From assembly GCF_001039355.2 (NCBI RefSeq), contig NW_019774181.1, positions 79,000 through 140,999 of the forward strand: DNA of 62,000 nucleotides, given 5' to 3'. This stretch comes from Lingula anatina. Its lineage: Eukaryota; Brachiopoda; Lingulata; Lingulida; Lingulidae. Made by a program: the position numbers and the translations under genes. Positions within the stretch are counted from its first letter, which is position 1; each line of letters starts with the position of its first letter. Below, in pieces: positions 52,084-61,638 of the stretch. Under the pieces are notes generated by a model that saw only the letters and a program-made list of their open reading frames with translations, did not search any database and had not been told where the DNA came from.

Positions 52084-52967
52084 GGTGGCCAGATGGCATC
52101 AAGTGCCTTCGCCTATGTTCACTCCGGCATCCACGACCCGACAGTATTCAACATCCCGTCCTTTTGTGAGAAGGTCTCCAAAGAGGTAAAACTTATCCCT
52201 TGGTCGAGGCTTAAATGAAGAATAAATCCTCCATTCTCAATATATTCTAATGTAAGAGTCGTAGGCTGCGGGGGAAGAGGGTAGGTGTGCGCTGGGGATT
52301 AGAAATTGTTTTATTACGTGTTAGGGACTATTCCCAGACCCTATCGTACTAACTGTGGATCGATCTATCTAAGAGAGGATTCTCGCTAAATTTATAGCTG
52401 CAAGGGGGTAATAATTATCGTTTAGCACCTTCAATAGGCGTGCCCGACATCTAAGCCGCGTGAGCTGAAAGCAATTTAGAGAGAAACCCCTCGGAGATAG
52501 ATCGATCCTGTAAGATCGATCTGGTTATGAGAACCCAGTCTTAGTCTTTCCCTACTTCATCTTAATTGCCCTTCAATCAGCGTCTATGAGTACCAGATAC
52601 GGACCTAACAGCCTTTGTATGCATACGTATTGTAGGCCCCACAGCTGCCCCCATCCCCCACCCCACCGCCCCCTTAAATCTCCGTCAAATATTTAGCCCC
52701 GCCAACGACCCTGACAACGTGTGTATGAAATGTATTTTGCCGCTTTCTTCAGCGACTAAACCATATAGTCTCTCCATTGCCCTGTATTGTCAAATCGTCA
52801 CTGTGCACGTATTTTTAGACCATTTGTAACACATAAGTGCTTATTTTAATAACTGTACCGGATCGAAATTTAGTTCCTGCTTTTTAATTATAATCCCTTT
52901 ATTCCAGCACCCTCACCACCAGTTACAGGGACCCCATCTTCACGCTTTGAACAGACTGAGGAGATAG
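45948..52967 (+). CDS. Ependymin-related protein EPDR-3, complete six-exon gene
   Basis: Exons: 45948-46115, 46541-46654, 47153-47237, 47876-48037, 52085-52185, 52908-52967 (stop TAG), 229 residues, phases 0,0,1,1,0. The product opens with a signal peptide (MTKLVLILCVAVSRVLG), then PCCMLDQWDGMMAEVG, YFYYDKIGMRQ, GNTCTKSPL..PPNCIPG, GGAFYMGGP..LPCHRWLY, TVTQQDCYPV, GIHDPTVFNIPSFC and the conserved last exon HPHHQLQG..LNRLRR. Exon 3 is two codons longer than in EPDR-1 and EPDR-4. Intron 4 is about 4 kb because a 3-kb transposon occupies it. The exon 5 acceptor is formed by a (TTTA)n tract. It faces EPDR-4 tail to tail, and that gene is its closest relative here. The predicted product is secreted; its ligand is unknown. 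Confidence 0.92.
48304..49187 (+). pseudogene. P2RX7_C-like remnant inside the TTAA element
   Basis: An open stretch at 48304-48510 encodes an acidic lead (SDYGLDDVDDERNEAS) and a LPYKFELFQSDSEDEG box. Boxes of the PYxFEP type occur at the start of invertebrate proteins with the P2X7 cytoplasmic C-terminal domain. A second open stretch at about 49026-49160 encodes FKYIIAKWCGG, then RVPLPACALIKIRSM, resembling the end of that domain in P2X7 (aromatic-rich segment, small loop, 'LPSC..xxIRxxFP'). The Cys-rich zinc-binding middle is not recognisable, and the frames are not joined by clear splice sites, so this is called a decayed copy. Confidence 0.5.
50585..50800 (-). pseudogene. THAP-like DNA-binding domain remnant inside the TTAA element
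   Basis: Minus-strand reading gives RGKGRYCVVHGSNSTS, then LFHFFRVKNR; after a stop, in another frame, CRKDFDLPSKTMRICENQFE; and in a third frame LRFTLPDIVTTIENI. In order these resemble the CxxxGC start, FHxFP, C..HF and AVPT-box parts of a THAP domain, scattered over three frames by indels. Single motifs are weak, but their order and spacing support the call. THAP domains are the DNA-binding parts of P-element and Kolobok-type transposases. Confidence 0.4.
51201..51435. mobile_element. Palindromic MITE with TAGGGGAGACCG ends, 235 bp
   Basis: The left end reads TAGGGGAGACCGTGGCTAGT and continues TGGACTCCGGGGTAAGTT. The right end (about 51391-51435) is its reverse complement with a few changes, ending GGTCTCCCCTA. 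The outer TA on both sides suggests a TA target duplication, as for Tc1/mariner-type MITEs. A poly-C run of about 20 bases (51241-51260) lies next to the left arm. Confidence 0.75.
51499..51600. mobile_element. Partial copy of a GATCGATC fold-back repeat
   Basis: It contains GGATCGATCTAACTCCCTGG, then GGAGTCTCACTAAATTGCTG, matching one arm of the elements at 52321-52541 and 60000-60216. The second arm is missing. Confidence 0.6.
52028..52081 (+). repeat. (TTTA)n tract forming the EPDR-3 exon 5 acceptor
   Basis: About 13 TTTA units run directly into TTTTTAG|GTGG, the acceptor of exon 5. The branch point and polypyrimidine tract must lie within or be replaced by the repeat. Confidence 0.9.
52321..52541. 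mobile_element. GATCGATC fold-back repeat, full copy in EPDR-3 intron 5
   Basis: The left arm has GGACTATTCCCAGACC and GGATCGATCTATCT..GATTCTCGCTAAATTTA. The right arm has GCAATTTAGAGAGAAACCCC, AGATAGATCGATC and GAGAACCCAGTC, the imperfect reverse complement. About 220 bp, non-coding. It shares arms with 60000-60216 in intron 3 of EPDR-4 and with the fragment at 51499-51600. Confidence 0.7.
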
Positions 52968-53267
52968 ACAACCTTGCCGGACGTTTATATGATCAATTCT
53001 AACCAGGGAATGGGTTATAATTAATTATAATTATAATCTTATTGCTTTAAAATTCAGTATAAAGCATATTTGTTAATGTTACAAGCTTGATCTTGTCTAA
53101 ATTGATTAAGTAGCCTACATTGTATGGGTTTCTGTAATTATGATTCGAAAAATAACACAAGGTAAATTATACTGAATGTATGAGAATGTCCCTCATAACT
53201 CTTGTAAGAGTTGCTCTGTTTTAATGTTTGTACTGTCTATTTGAACGTTAAAAAGAGATGAGACTTA

Positions 53268-53273
53268 AATAAA
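53268..53273 (+). promoter_or_regulatory. Candidate poly(A) signal of EPDR-3
   Basis: AATAAA 300 bases after the stop, within a segment (about 53160-53290) resembling, in reverse orientation, the 3' flank of EPDR-4 (about 54650-54790); both contain ACTCTTG(C/T)AAGAGTTG(C/A)-type sequence. Confidence 0.5.
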
Positions 53274-54650
53274 ATAAAAGATAGACAAATATTTCACTGC
53301 TCAAACGATTTCTAGATTATATGCGGAAAATATTTTTAAGATTAAGCAAGAAAGGCATCCCCAATTTTAAATACAAACCGGTATATGCTGTGAGTGTTGA
53401 TGAAAATAGTGCTGGGTTGGCCAGTTTGTCAATGCAAAATTTCACATAACCAAATGGCAAATAAAGGCTATTGACAAACATTTTGTACGTGTATGTAGTC
53501 TTTCTCCTGTTTTATTCTTTCAATATGCTTGAAAATGAACACAAAGGCGTAAGATATCTATTCAATTTATTGAAATTTTCGTAAAGTTATCATAAATACA
53601 TAAATAGAAAAATTATCTAGACTTAAGTCTCCCATGCGTGGTTTCTCGTAGAATTTGTGCTGTAATAATTGTGTTAATTAAGCCTAAATAAAGATGAAAA
53701 TATCAAGATGAATACCTATGGATTACTTGTCTTTAACGAAACGCAACCGTGATAAAAATCCGACTATTTCAAAATCTTTCCGACGGGACACATATTCAAT
53801 AAGTTATAAATACAAGATTGAAAGAAAGAGTACAACATGGATAAAAGCTTTAAAAAAGGACAGTGATAAACTTTCTAACGTGTTGTCGATCAGCACAGGA
53901 ATACAACTGTGCCTGTAGAATGCTAACAAAATGCTTGAAACCTTTACGCTGGGTTTTGTCAGTTACATGTAAGCCTTGTTCTTTAAATTTCTATAAGTCA
54001 CCAAGGCAATTTGTTTCATGTGTACGCAACTTTCTGATAGTACATCCGTACAACAGAGACGGTAGAAGTAATTAAGAAAAAAGCATGACAGCAAGGCTCC
54101 CAATGGGGCTTATATTCGTGCGTTAAACCGGGTTATAATCATACCACATGCACACATACAGTATGCTCACAGAGTGTTAAGACCGCTCCTATTGCTTCTA
54201 ATTCCGAGCCTTCTGCACATCTCTTCTGTCTGTGTTTTAATTATGATCTCCAACAGTTTACACTTGCTACAGAGCTGCCCCAATTTGGTAAAAATTACTA
54301 GCGATATGAAAGCTTAATCACATGATATTAACACATTTTAATTTTTATTAATAAGATTTTGAAAACAAACAGTGTGATAATTACACTTTAATGTTACATT
54401 CACGTGCGCACGCGGTCACAAACATTACACTTTTTCAGGTGGCTTCTCTGTTAATGCTTTGATACTAAAGCTATATCTGTATATTTTTCTCACGTAAAAG
54501 GGGATTATTTCAGTTATGGGTCAAAAGATCTAGATCAACAAATACATTTATCATAAAAAATCAATATATAAGGAGAAATAAAATCATTCAAAGTTGAACT
54601 CAAATTCATATCTATTGTAAAGCCAAATGTTTATTTATCTATCTTTCATT
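53274..54650. other. Region between the convergent EPDR-3 and EPDR-4 genes
   Basis: No gene is supported. It lies at the centre of the inverted EPDR-3/EPDR-4 arrangement. Confidence 0.5.
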
Positions 54651-54658
54651 TTATTTCA

Positions 54659-54664
54659 TTTATT
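54659..54664 (-). promoter_or_regulatory. Candidate poly(A) signal of EPDR-4
   Basis: AATAAA on the minus strand about 390 bases after the EPDR-4 stop. Overlapping hexamers follow in the ATTTTATTTTATT tract, so the exact one used is uncertain. Confidence 0.4.
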
Positions 54665-55049
54665 TTATTTTATTGAAATTGTATTTCTCGTTTACGTTAA
54701 AAACAGTACAACAATTTAAAAAAAAGCAACTCTTGCAAGAGTTATGAAAGACATTCCAATACATTCAATATGATTATACAGAGTGTTATTTGTAGAATCA
54801 CATACAGAAAACCCTACATTGTATTTGATAGTTTTTTTTTTTTTTTTCACAAAGGCCAATATTTTACCACACAATGTCATGTACATAACTGAAATAAAGT
54901 TCTTTCGGTTTAAACATGATTTAACTTGTCATATTAACTGATTTGTTTTACACTGAAGTATAAATCACTAAGATTATTTTCAATATAATGCAGTCCCTGG
55001 TTAAAACTCCGCATCTTCATGTCCATACATGTGCGTCGCATTTATCATT

Positions 55050-55724
55050 TCATCTCCTCAGTATGTTCATAGCGCGTCGATGGAGTCCTTGTAACTGGTG
55101 GTGAGGGTGCTGCAATGAAGAGAAAACACATTAAAAAGGGGGGAACTGCCGCTTTTATATCGTTTTCATAATGTGCGTATGAGTTACTAAAAAGTAAAAT
55201 AACGGGTAACAGAGAAACTGCATCTAACATGTTTATTGCAGCAGTATACATTTCACGTCGAGTCGCTCGGGGTCGATGACTGAGATAAATTCTTGGCGAG
55301 GGGAGGGGGGAAGGGATCTACAATTGCTTATTAATCTATGATAAAAATAATTAATAAATAAATAAATAATACTATATTCGTTTTGAGTCTTAAATTCATA
55401 AAATGTTCCGTAGACTGTACGCCATAAATTTATTAAAAGATTTAGATAAAATTGATAGAAATATACCAATTTATAAAATCAACGTTTGACTATTTAGCGG
55501 TAATCCCCAGCGCTCACCCGCCCCCTTCCCCCGCAGCCTACGACTCTGTCATTAGAATATATTGAGAATGAAAGATTAATTGTTCATTTAAGCCTCGAGC
55601 AAAGGCTAAGTTTTACCTCTTTGGAGACCTTGTTACAAATGGACGGAGGGTCGAAAACTGTAGGGTCCTGAATGCCGGGGCGGACAGACGTGAAGGCAAT
55701 TGACGCCATCTGGCCACCTTAAAA

Positions 55725-55779
<55 letters not shown>

Positions 55780-58700
55780 AATAAATAAATAAATAAATAA
55801 GTGAGATATAGATGAATAAATAAATAAATAGATAATTCAATAAAATTGCTGCATAGAGCAAAGACTTGAGAACAAAAATAAATATCTTTAACATATACAG
55901 TATAGAAAACATATCGCAAAAAAGAAACAATTTCATCATGATATAAGTTAATGTTAAAACCACTGCAACAAAATAGTTGAAATGTTATAAAATATGATTT
56001 CAAACAGAAATTAGAAAAAAATATGGACATTTGAATAAAATTATGTGAATATCTCGAGAAAAAATTAATCTGTGGCACTGGCACCGCCACCTGGGGCGGA
56101 TCCTCTCCTTTTATGTATCTGGATGACTTCGTGCTGTGTCGACTATATCTTAAGCTTATGACTCCAGTCCATTTGTCTTGTGCACCACATCCCCTCTGGC
56201 ACAGGTCACAAATGTGCAATGACTGAGAATATATATTTTTATTAACCTCTCCGTCCGTCACGCTGGGAGGCATTGGCCGACCCAATACCAGAATATCATA
56301 TAATAATTCCGAAGCTATATGTGCATATACCGTGACGATAATCGGCCACAGTAATTGCGGAAAACTACTGCATCAAATACACGCAGTGTCACACTTCATA
56401 TGGAGTATTTCGATTCAAATCGCACGTTTAGGTAAAGAATGCATTGATTGTTTAAAATTTGCGTCTCGCATGCAGTATATGAATAGACAAATGTGTGGTC
56501 AGCTACATGCACTGGTATGGCAGAACCAACAAACCGACTGGATTGACTATACCACTGCTGTGTTAAAAATATTCATTGAAAGTTTTAGATAGCAATGATT
56601 AAATATACCAATTTATAAAATCAACGTTTGACTATTTAGCGGTAATCCCCAGCGATTTGCCCTTGTCATGTTGGTAATATTTCACCTGGATTTATTATCT
56701 GATTAAACGTCTTGAAATTTGTAAACGCGCAAAAGCTTTGGCTCTGTGTTTTGATACGGTCTAAAAATAAAATTATATGCCAATATTTTAGTGAAGGTAC
56801 CGAAGATCTATTTCGACAAGTGTTTTCCGCCAATAATTGATATAAATTTACAATATATCGATGATTTGTGATTTTAGCTACAAATAATTTTCGCCGTCCT
56901 ACTTGTATCTAGAACCCTATGTATAATAACGGCCATGACTTCCACATTTCGCACAAGTTAATATGTAACAAAGAATCATCTGGGGGGGGGGGGGGTTATA
57001 GCTTCACAAAATTATGTGAATATCTCGAGAAAAATTAATCTGTGGCACTGGCACCGCCACCTGGGGCGGATCCTCGCCTTTTATGTATCTGGATGACTTC
57101 GTGCTGTGTCGACTATATCTTATGACTCCAGTCCATTTGTCTTGTGCACCACATCCCCTCTGGCAGAGGTCACAAATGTGCAATGACTGAGAATATATTT
57201 TTATTAACCTCTCCGTCCGTCACTCTGGGAGGCATTGGCCGACCCAATACCAGAATGTTATATAATAATTCCGAAGATACCTGTATATGTATGTGCATAT
57301 ACCGTGACGGAAATCGGCCACAGTAATTGCGGAAAACTACTGCATCAAATACACGCTGTGTCACAATTCACTTCATGAAGTATATGAATAGAGAAATGTG
57401 TGGTCAGGTACATGTAATGGTATGTCAGAACCAACAGACCGACTGGTTTGACTATAGCACTGCTGTGTTAAGAAATATGCGGTGATTTCATGGGGTAGCT
57501 AGCTTTTTGAGCTTGTCTAAGCGAGGCAATGACAGAGCAGGGTTTTGTCAAAAAGTCTGAATATTTCGGTTTCTGTCACAATGACAGCAAAGAGGATATC
57601 AAAAGCTATCAAAACACGATTTAAATCCTTGTTCTCATTTATAAGTCGTAAAAATAGAAAAGAATCGAAGAAAAATTATTTGGAAAAAATATTTCATAAT
57701 GATTGTAAAGTCTTTATATGATTATGCATGGGTTTACTAATCAGACAATGCTATAAACCTCCCCCCCTCCCCCCCGAGACGATTATTTGTTACATAATAA
57801 GAAGAAAGTTATTTCAAAGTCCTGAATTGCTAATTTATATAAAAATGTTTTGAGCTTGAAATAATTTTTTTTTTTTAAATTACGAACGTTACTTGTGCGA
57901 AATGTGGAAGTCATCGCCGTTACGATACGTAGGGTTCTAGATACAAGTAGGACGGCGAAAATTATTTGTATTTATCACAAATCTTCGATGTATTGTAAAT
58001 TTTTATAATTTATTGGCGGAAAACACTAGTCGAAATAGATCTTCGATACCTTCACTAAGATATTGGCATATAATTTTTTTTCAGACCGTGTAAAAACACT
58101 GAGCCAACGCTTTTGCACGTTTATAAATTTCAAGACGTTTAATCATATAATAAATCCAGGTGAAATACTACCAACACGACAGGGGCAAATCACATTTTTT
58201 CTTAGATGTTTATCTCTAAAATAAATCAAAATAGAGAATTCACAATGCTACACGTGAAAGTCACTTACTGCATGCTTATCCGTTTCTAAAAACTATTTAT
58301 TGAACTTGAATGGTTGTACTGTTTGATTTTATGTGACATGCCTCGTCTTTAGTCAAAGTGCCGTTCAGAAGCGACCACATCTGAGGGGTGGACGCTCGGT
58401 GGACAGCGAACGACTTCACGAACTTACACTTATTGCTGAAAATAGTGTTATAATTTGCCGAGCGGCGTAACCAAAAGTTAACATTGTGTTTAAGTTTGAT
58501 GTCATTTGCGTGCGCTATGTGTCCCATATACACATCTTCTATGAACAGGTGTTGAGTGAGAGACGCAGAGTTAATGACACGTATCACATCAAAAGAAAAA
58601 AGCGACGCAAATCCTGAAACAAAATCAGGGAAATTGCTCCAAGGGTATTGTTCGAATGACTGGTAATGCTTGCCGTTTGGCTTTCTTTGTGGGGCTTTTT

Positions 58701-61638
58701 TGTCGGAGCGAACGTTACCCTCAAAAAGTTTTAACTGGGAATCTTGGGGAAGACTCGTGAGATAATCCATTATTTCACGGATGTTGAGCGTTACATCATG
58801 ACCGCTTCTAAGAACGAACTTTGCGTTCCCGCAGAAATCAACGGCCCAGCGGAAAGCAAGTAGAGTCTCAAGCGTGTAGTTTTTAAGTATCAGTGAACTC
58901 TATTCTAACGATGTCTTTATATTTTAATCCTTCAGCTATTGCATTCCCGTCCACTGTCTTGTTTGTTGTCCCAAGAAAAAAGACGGTTTTGATTCGTCTG
59001 CCCAGATGTTGCTTCCAACTACCGCATGTTTTGCGAAAAAAAGTTCTAGTTTTCACATCTCGCGGGTCCGAGATTACCAAAACCAGCAAATATGGCTCGT
59101 CGGCCGCAGTACACTGTTGATTTAATACGTATCTGTATTTCTTTAAGTGGTACCAGTATTTTGGTGCCATTTCCGCCGAGCACACATCAAGTGGGATTTT
59201 ACAACGGGTGTCCAAGATGGTATTCCCATCCCGATAACTGCTTGTTCTAGCACTTTGATTTGGAAGTCTAGATCTCAGGATCCAAAGTGTGGCGAGTCCC
59301 CATATTCCAACAATACAGGCTAATGTTTGTACCGTTCTCTTCACGGTCATGTCATAGGCCGCACTAAAAATGTCCGTGCACTAATATACAGTCAAAGTTT
59401 AGCGATATTAGCCGACGTGTAGACAACATAACACGCCTACCGCCAGTGGCGCCAGCGAAAAGCGACCAGGGATCATGGGATCTACGTACAGTACATACAG
59501 TATATAAAGACTGCATACACAGTCATTACAAGTATTTCAACACAAGAGAAATATACCCTTCACTAATACAAAAAGAGTTAAAATGTTACTATTTTAATTT
59601 GCTTTTACGCTCATTTTCTAACCTGTCCCATTGCCACATACGTTTACACGAGGGCTATCACGGCCATCACTTAACATACATTTTGTAAACATATAACAAT
59701 GAAATTAATGGTTCTTACCTCTGGGTGTGTTCCCGTACTCCGTCTCCAACACAGGGTAGCAGTCTTGCTGTGTAACTGTAAGGGAAACATTTGTCCCTTT
59801 GGACGTGTACAGCCACCTGTTGCACGGCAACTGGGTGTCTGGACCGCCGATGTAGAAACCGCCCCAATACTTAGCGCCATCTGAAAAGAAAATGCGGTTC
59901 ACTGGATTCAGTAAGACCTATATGATTACAAATCCGAATACAACCAAGACGTGTTTAGTCTTCAGAGGCTTTTCAACTTAAACGTTTGTTTTTGTTTAAG
60001 GCTCTATTCCCATAGATTTTAGATCGATCTATCCCCGCGGGGAGTCTCACTAGATTACTTTCAGATAATCCTACTTAAATGTCCGTCCCGCCTACTACAA
60101 GCTGTAAGGGTGTAATTAATTTTCGTGTCCGCCCGGCTGACAGCTATTTAGCGTGAACCCCCAGGGAGTTAGGTCGATCTAAAGTAGGTCGATCTAATCT
60201 ATGGAAATGGGGTGTTAGACTACTGGTGGAAAAATGCACAGCTTGGTTTTAGAGATTAACACGCCTCCTCCTGATGTCGAGTAGAATACATTGGAAACAA
60301 GGAGGGGCGTGTTGAACTGTTAAAAAGTGACACAAAGAACCACAAAATATGCACGTAGTTACCCGGGATGCAATTTGGTGTCATGGCGTCCGTCAGAGGG
60401 GACTTGGTGCACGTGTTGCCGTTGATCACATATTGCATGTGCTGGAATATGAATGTACATAGAGATATAGGTATTAATATGAAACATGATATAAATTGGA
60501 TGTATGGGCCTGGAATTGCATAGCCACATGCACACAAAAACATTAATCTGTTCAAAGACAAATCTTAATTTATTTTTATTACAAAATAACAGAGTAAAAA
60601 GACGAGATTCTGTTCGATGCAACCCCTAAGGGGCTCTCGCTGAAGGAAGTCAGATTCTAATATTAACACACCGAGCTCCCCCTGGCGATGAGTAGAATTG
60701 AGTAGAAATTCTGGTGATTATACGAGTACGATGATCGATCCACGTATATCAAAAATTTTATTGGGAATGAGCCCTTGGCCTTTTTTGTCTTGACAATGCT
60801 GTGTGTGATTTGAGAGCCCCCTGGTGACCGTTATACGTACTCCTTTGAAATCCTGGATAATCTTCATATTGGCCTGTAGGCCGGCGGAGTAGCTGAGCTT
60901 CGAGACAGTTACTTGTCTCATGCCTTTTTTGTCGTAGGAAATGGTAATTGGTCCCTGAAAATACGGTTGTTGTCGAAGTAAAAAATAAAGTTTGTGGGTA
61001 CAATAACTTAAACACTTGAGACAATCGGAAGGAAAAGCTGAACACTGATTTTCCAAATGAGAAATGGAAGTTAGTTCATGCTTTGCCCTTTTGAGAAACA
61101 AATGACCATAAACTACTCAGTTACAAGATTTTACATTTTAAATGTAATTGGGCCAAACGGAAAGCTTCCCTGTACCAAAACTACTACAATTATTAATATT
61201 ATGTTCACTTCATAACATGTATGAACCATATCAAAATTCGACAGGGTGAATGCCCAAATGCGTTAAGTTCTAGGGATCCGATTCACAGTACCAGAACATC
61301 GGGGCATTACCCTTAAAGGACCCAGCGTTACCTGAAAGGTCCCAGCGCTACCTGAAATGCCCTAGCATTACCTGCGAGATCCCAGCGTTACCTGAAAGGC
61401 CCCAGCGTTACCTGAAGGTCCCGGCGTTACCTGAAAGCTCCCATCGTTACCTGAGAGGTACCAGCGTTACCTGAAAGGTCCCAGCGTGCCCATCGGAGAC
61501 GTACGCCCCTATTTCCACCATCTGCCCTTCCCATTGCTCTGGCATACAGCACGATGTGGGAGGCGTGGCTGTGGGGTGGTTTGAAGTCCCTAACACACAG
61601 CTGACCGCTACACACAGGAGTAGAACCAGCTTGGTCAT
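55050..61638 (-). CDS. Ependymin-related protein EPDR-4, complete six-exon gene
   Basis: Exons: 61638-61471, 60954-60841, 60441-60363, 59880-59719, 55717-55617, 55109-55050 (stop TGA), 227 residues, phases 0,0,1,1,0 as in the other EPDR genes. Signal peptide MTKLVLLLCVAVSCVLG, then SCCMPEQWEGQMVEIG, ITISYDKKGMRQVTVS, GNTCTKSPL..TPNCIPG, GGFYIGGPDTQLPCNRWLY, TVTQQDCYPV, GIQDPTVFDPPSIC and HPHHQLQG..MNILRR. It is nearest to EPDR-3 in sequence, leader and introns, in opposite orientation. Intron 4 (about 4.0 kb) contains a GT31 gene on the same strand and several inverted repeats; its acceptor is a (TTTA)n tract ending TTTTAAG. Intron 1 begins with a minisatellite that repeats the donor site. 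Predicted secreted protein; ligand unknown. Confidence 0.92.
55721..55835. repeat. (TAAA)n tract at the EPDR-4 exon 5 acceptor
   Basis: On the minus strand this is a (TTTA)n run immediately before the acceptor TTTTAAG|GTGG, the same position as in EPDR-3. It creates long but meaningless open frames of repeated LFIY. Confidence 0.9.
56039..57400. repeat. Pair of direct repeats, about 350 bp each, in EPDR-4 intron 4
   Basis: 56039-56400 and 57011-57370 share long near-identical stretches beginning TTATGTGAATATCTCGAGAA and including GGCACTGGCACCGCCACCTG and GAGGCATTGGCCGACCCAAT, with small indels. Function unknown. The second copy lies within the fold-back structure at 56652-58194. A separate 53-base piece (55461-55513) is also repeated at 56602-56655. 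Confidence 0.8.
56652..58194. mobile_element. Large fold-back structure with 350-440 base arms
   Basis: The left arm at 56652-57001 and right arm at about 57757-58194 are imperfect reverse complements. The left reads GATTTGCCCTTGTCATGTTG at its outer end and CCTACTTGTATCTAGAACCC near its inner end; the right reads GGGTTCTAGATACAAGTAGG and ends CAACACGACAGGGGCAAATC. Poly-G (about 56983-56995) and poly-C tracts lie at the inner ends. The 750-base centre has one copy of the direct repeat above and no coding sequence. The structure suggests a non-autonomous inverted-repeat transposon or an inverted duplication. Confidence 0.7.
58297..59350 (-). pseudogene. Beta-1,3-galactosyltransferase-like (GT31), frameshifted and lacking the DxD motif
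   Basis: This is an intronless minus-strand gene, as is usual for B3GALT-type genes. The first frame (59350-58883) gives a type II membrane anchor (TLACIVGIWGLATLWIL), a short stem, then LLVLVISDPRDVKTRTFFRK, TCGSW and FFLGTT, matching the GT31 start (usually R..IRxTW and FLLG), and stops right after KYKDIVRIEFTDT. Homology resumes without a gap in another frame from about 58890 (NYTLETLLAFRWAVDFCGNA) to 58297, with EDVYMG and a Cys near the end. The shift falls in an A5 run. The usual TDDD(V/A) metal-binding site is SGHDV here, so the product would probably be inactive even without the frameshift. It is nested in EPDR-4 intron 4 on the same strand. A sequencing indel at the A-run is possible; the missing DxD argues for true decay or a non-catalytic relative. 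Confidence 0.8.
60000..60216. mobile_element. GATCGATC fold-back repeat, full copy in EPDR-4 intron 3
   Basis: The left arm has CTATTCCCATAGATT and AGATCGATCTATCCCCGCGG. The right arm has CCCCCAGGGAGTTAGGTCGA, GGTCGATCTAATCTATGG and AAATGGGGTGTTAG. The arms are imperfect reverse complements around a centre of about 80 bases. Non-coding; same family as 52321-52541. Confidence 0.75.
61321..61488 (-). repeat. 20-bp minisatellite repeating the EPDR-4 exon 1 splice donor
   Basis: Eight units of about 20 bases; on the minus strand each reads roughly GGGACCTTTCAGGTAACGCT. The first unit (61471/61470) is the true exon 1-intron 1 junction (ACC TTT CAG|GTAACG). Seven further CAG|GT donors follow at 61450, 61430, 61411, 61391, 61371, 61351 and 61331; one unit is 19 bases. 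The array therefore duplicates the last bases of the exon together with the donor. Use of the next donor would insert 20 bases and stop after seven codons. Confidence 0.9.

Noticed and set aside
34089-55109. Alternative frame of EPDR exon 6 encoding PSPPVTG..RYEQTEEID in all copies
   Set aside because: Differences between the copies (CAC/CAT, TTA/CTG, CAG/CAA, GGC/GGT/GGA, CTG/TTG) are synonymous in the HPHHQLQG frame, and the phase from exon 5 demands that frame. The other is a shadow.
55613-56285. Long minus-strand open frames of repeated LFIY
   Set aside because: Translation of the (TAAA)n microsatellite and its flank; the real coding part is only EPDR-4 exon 5.
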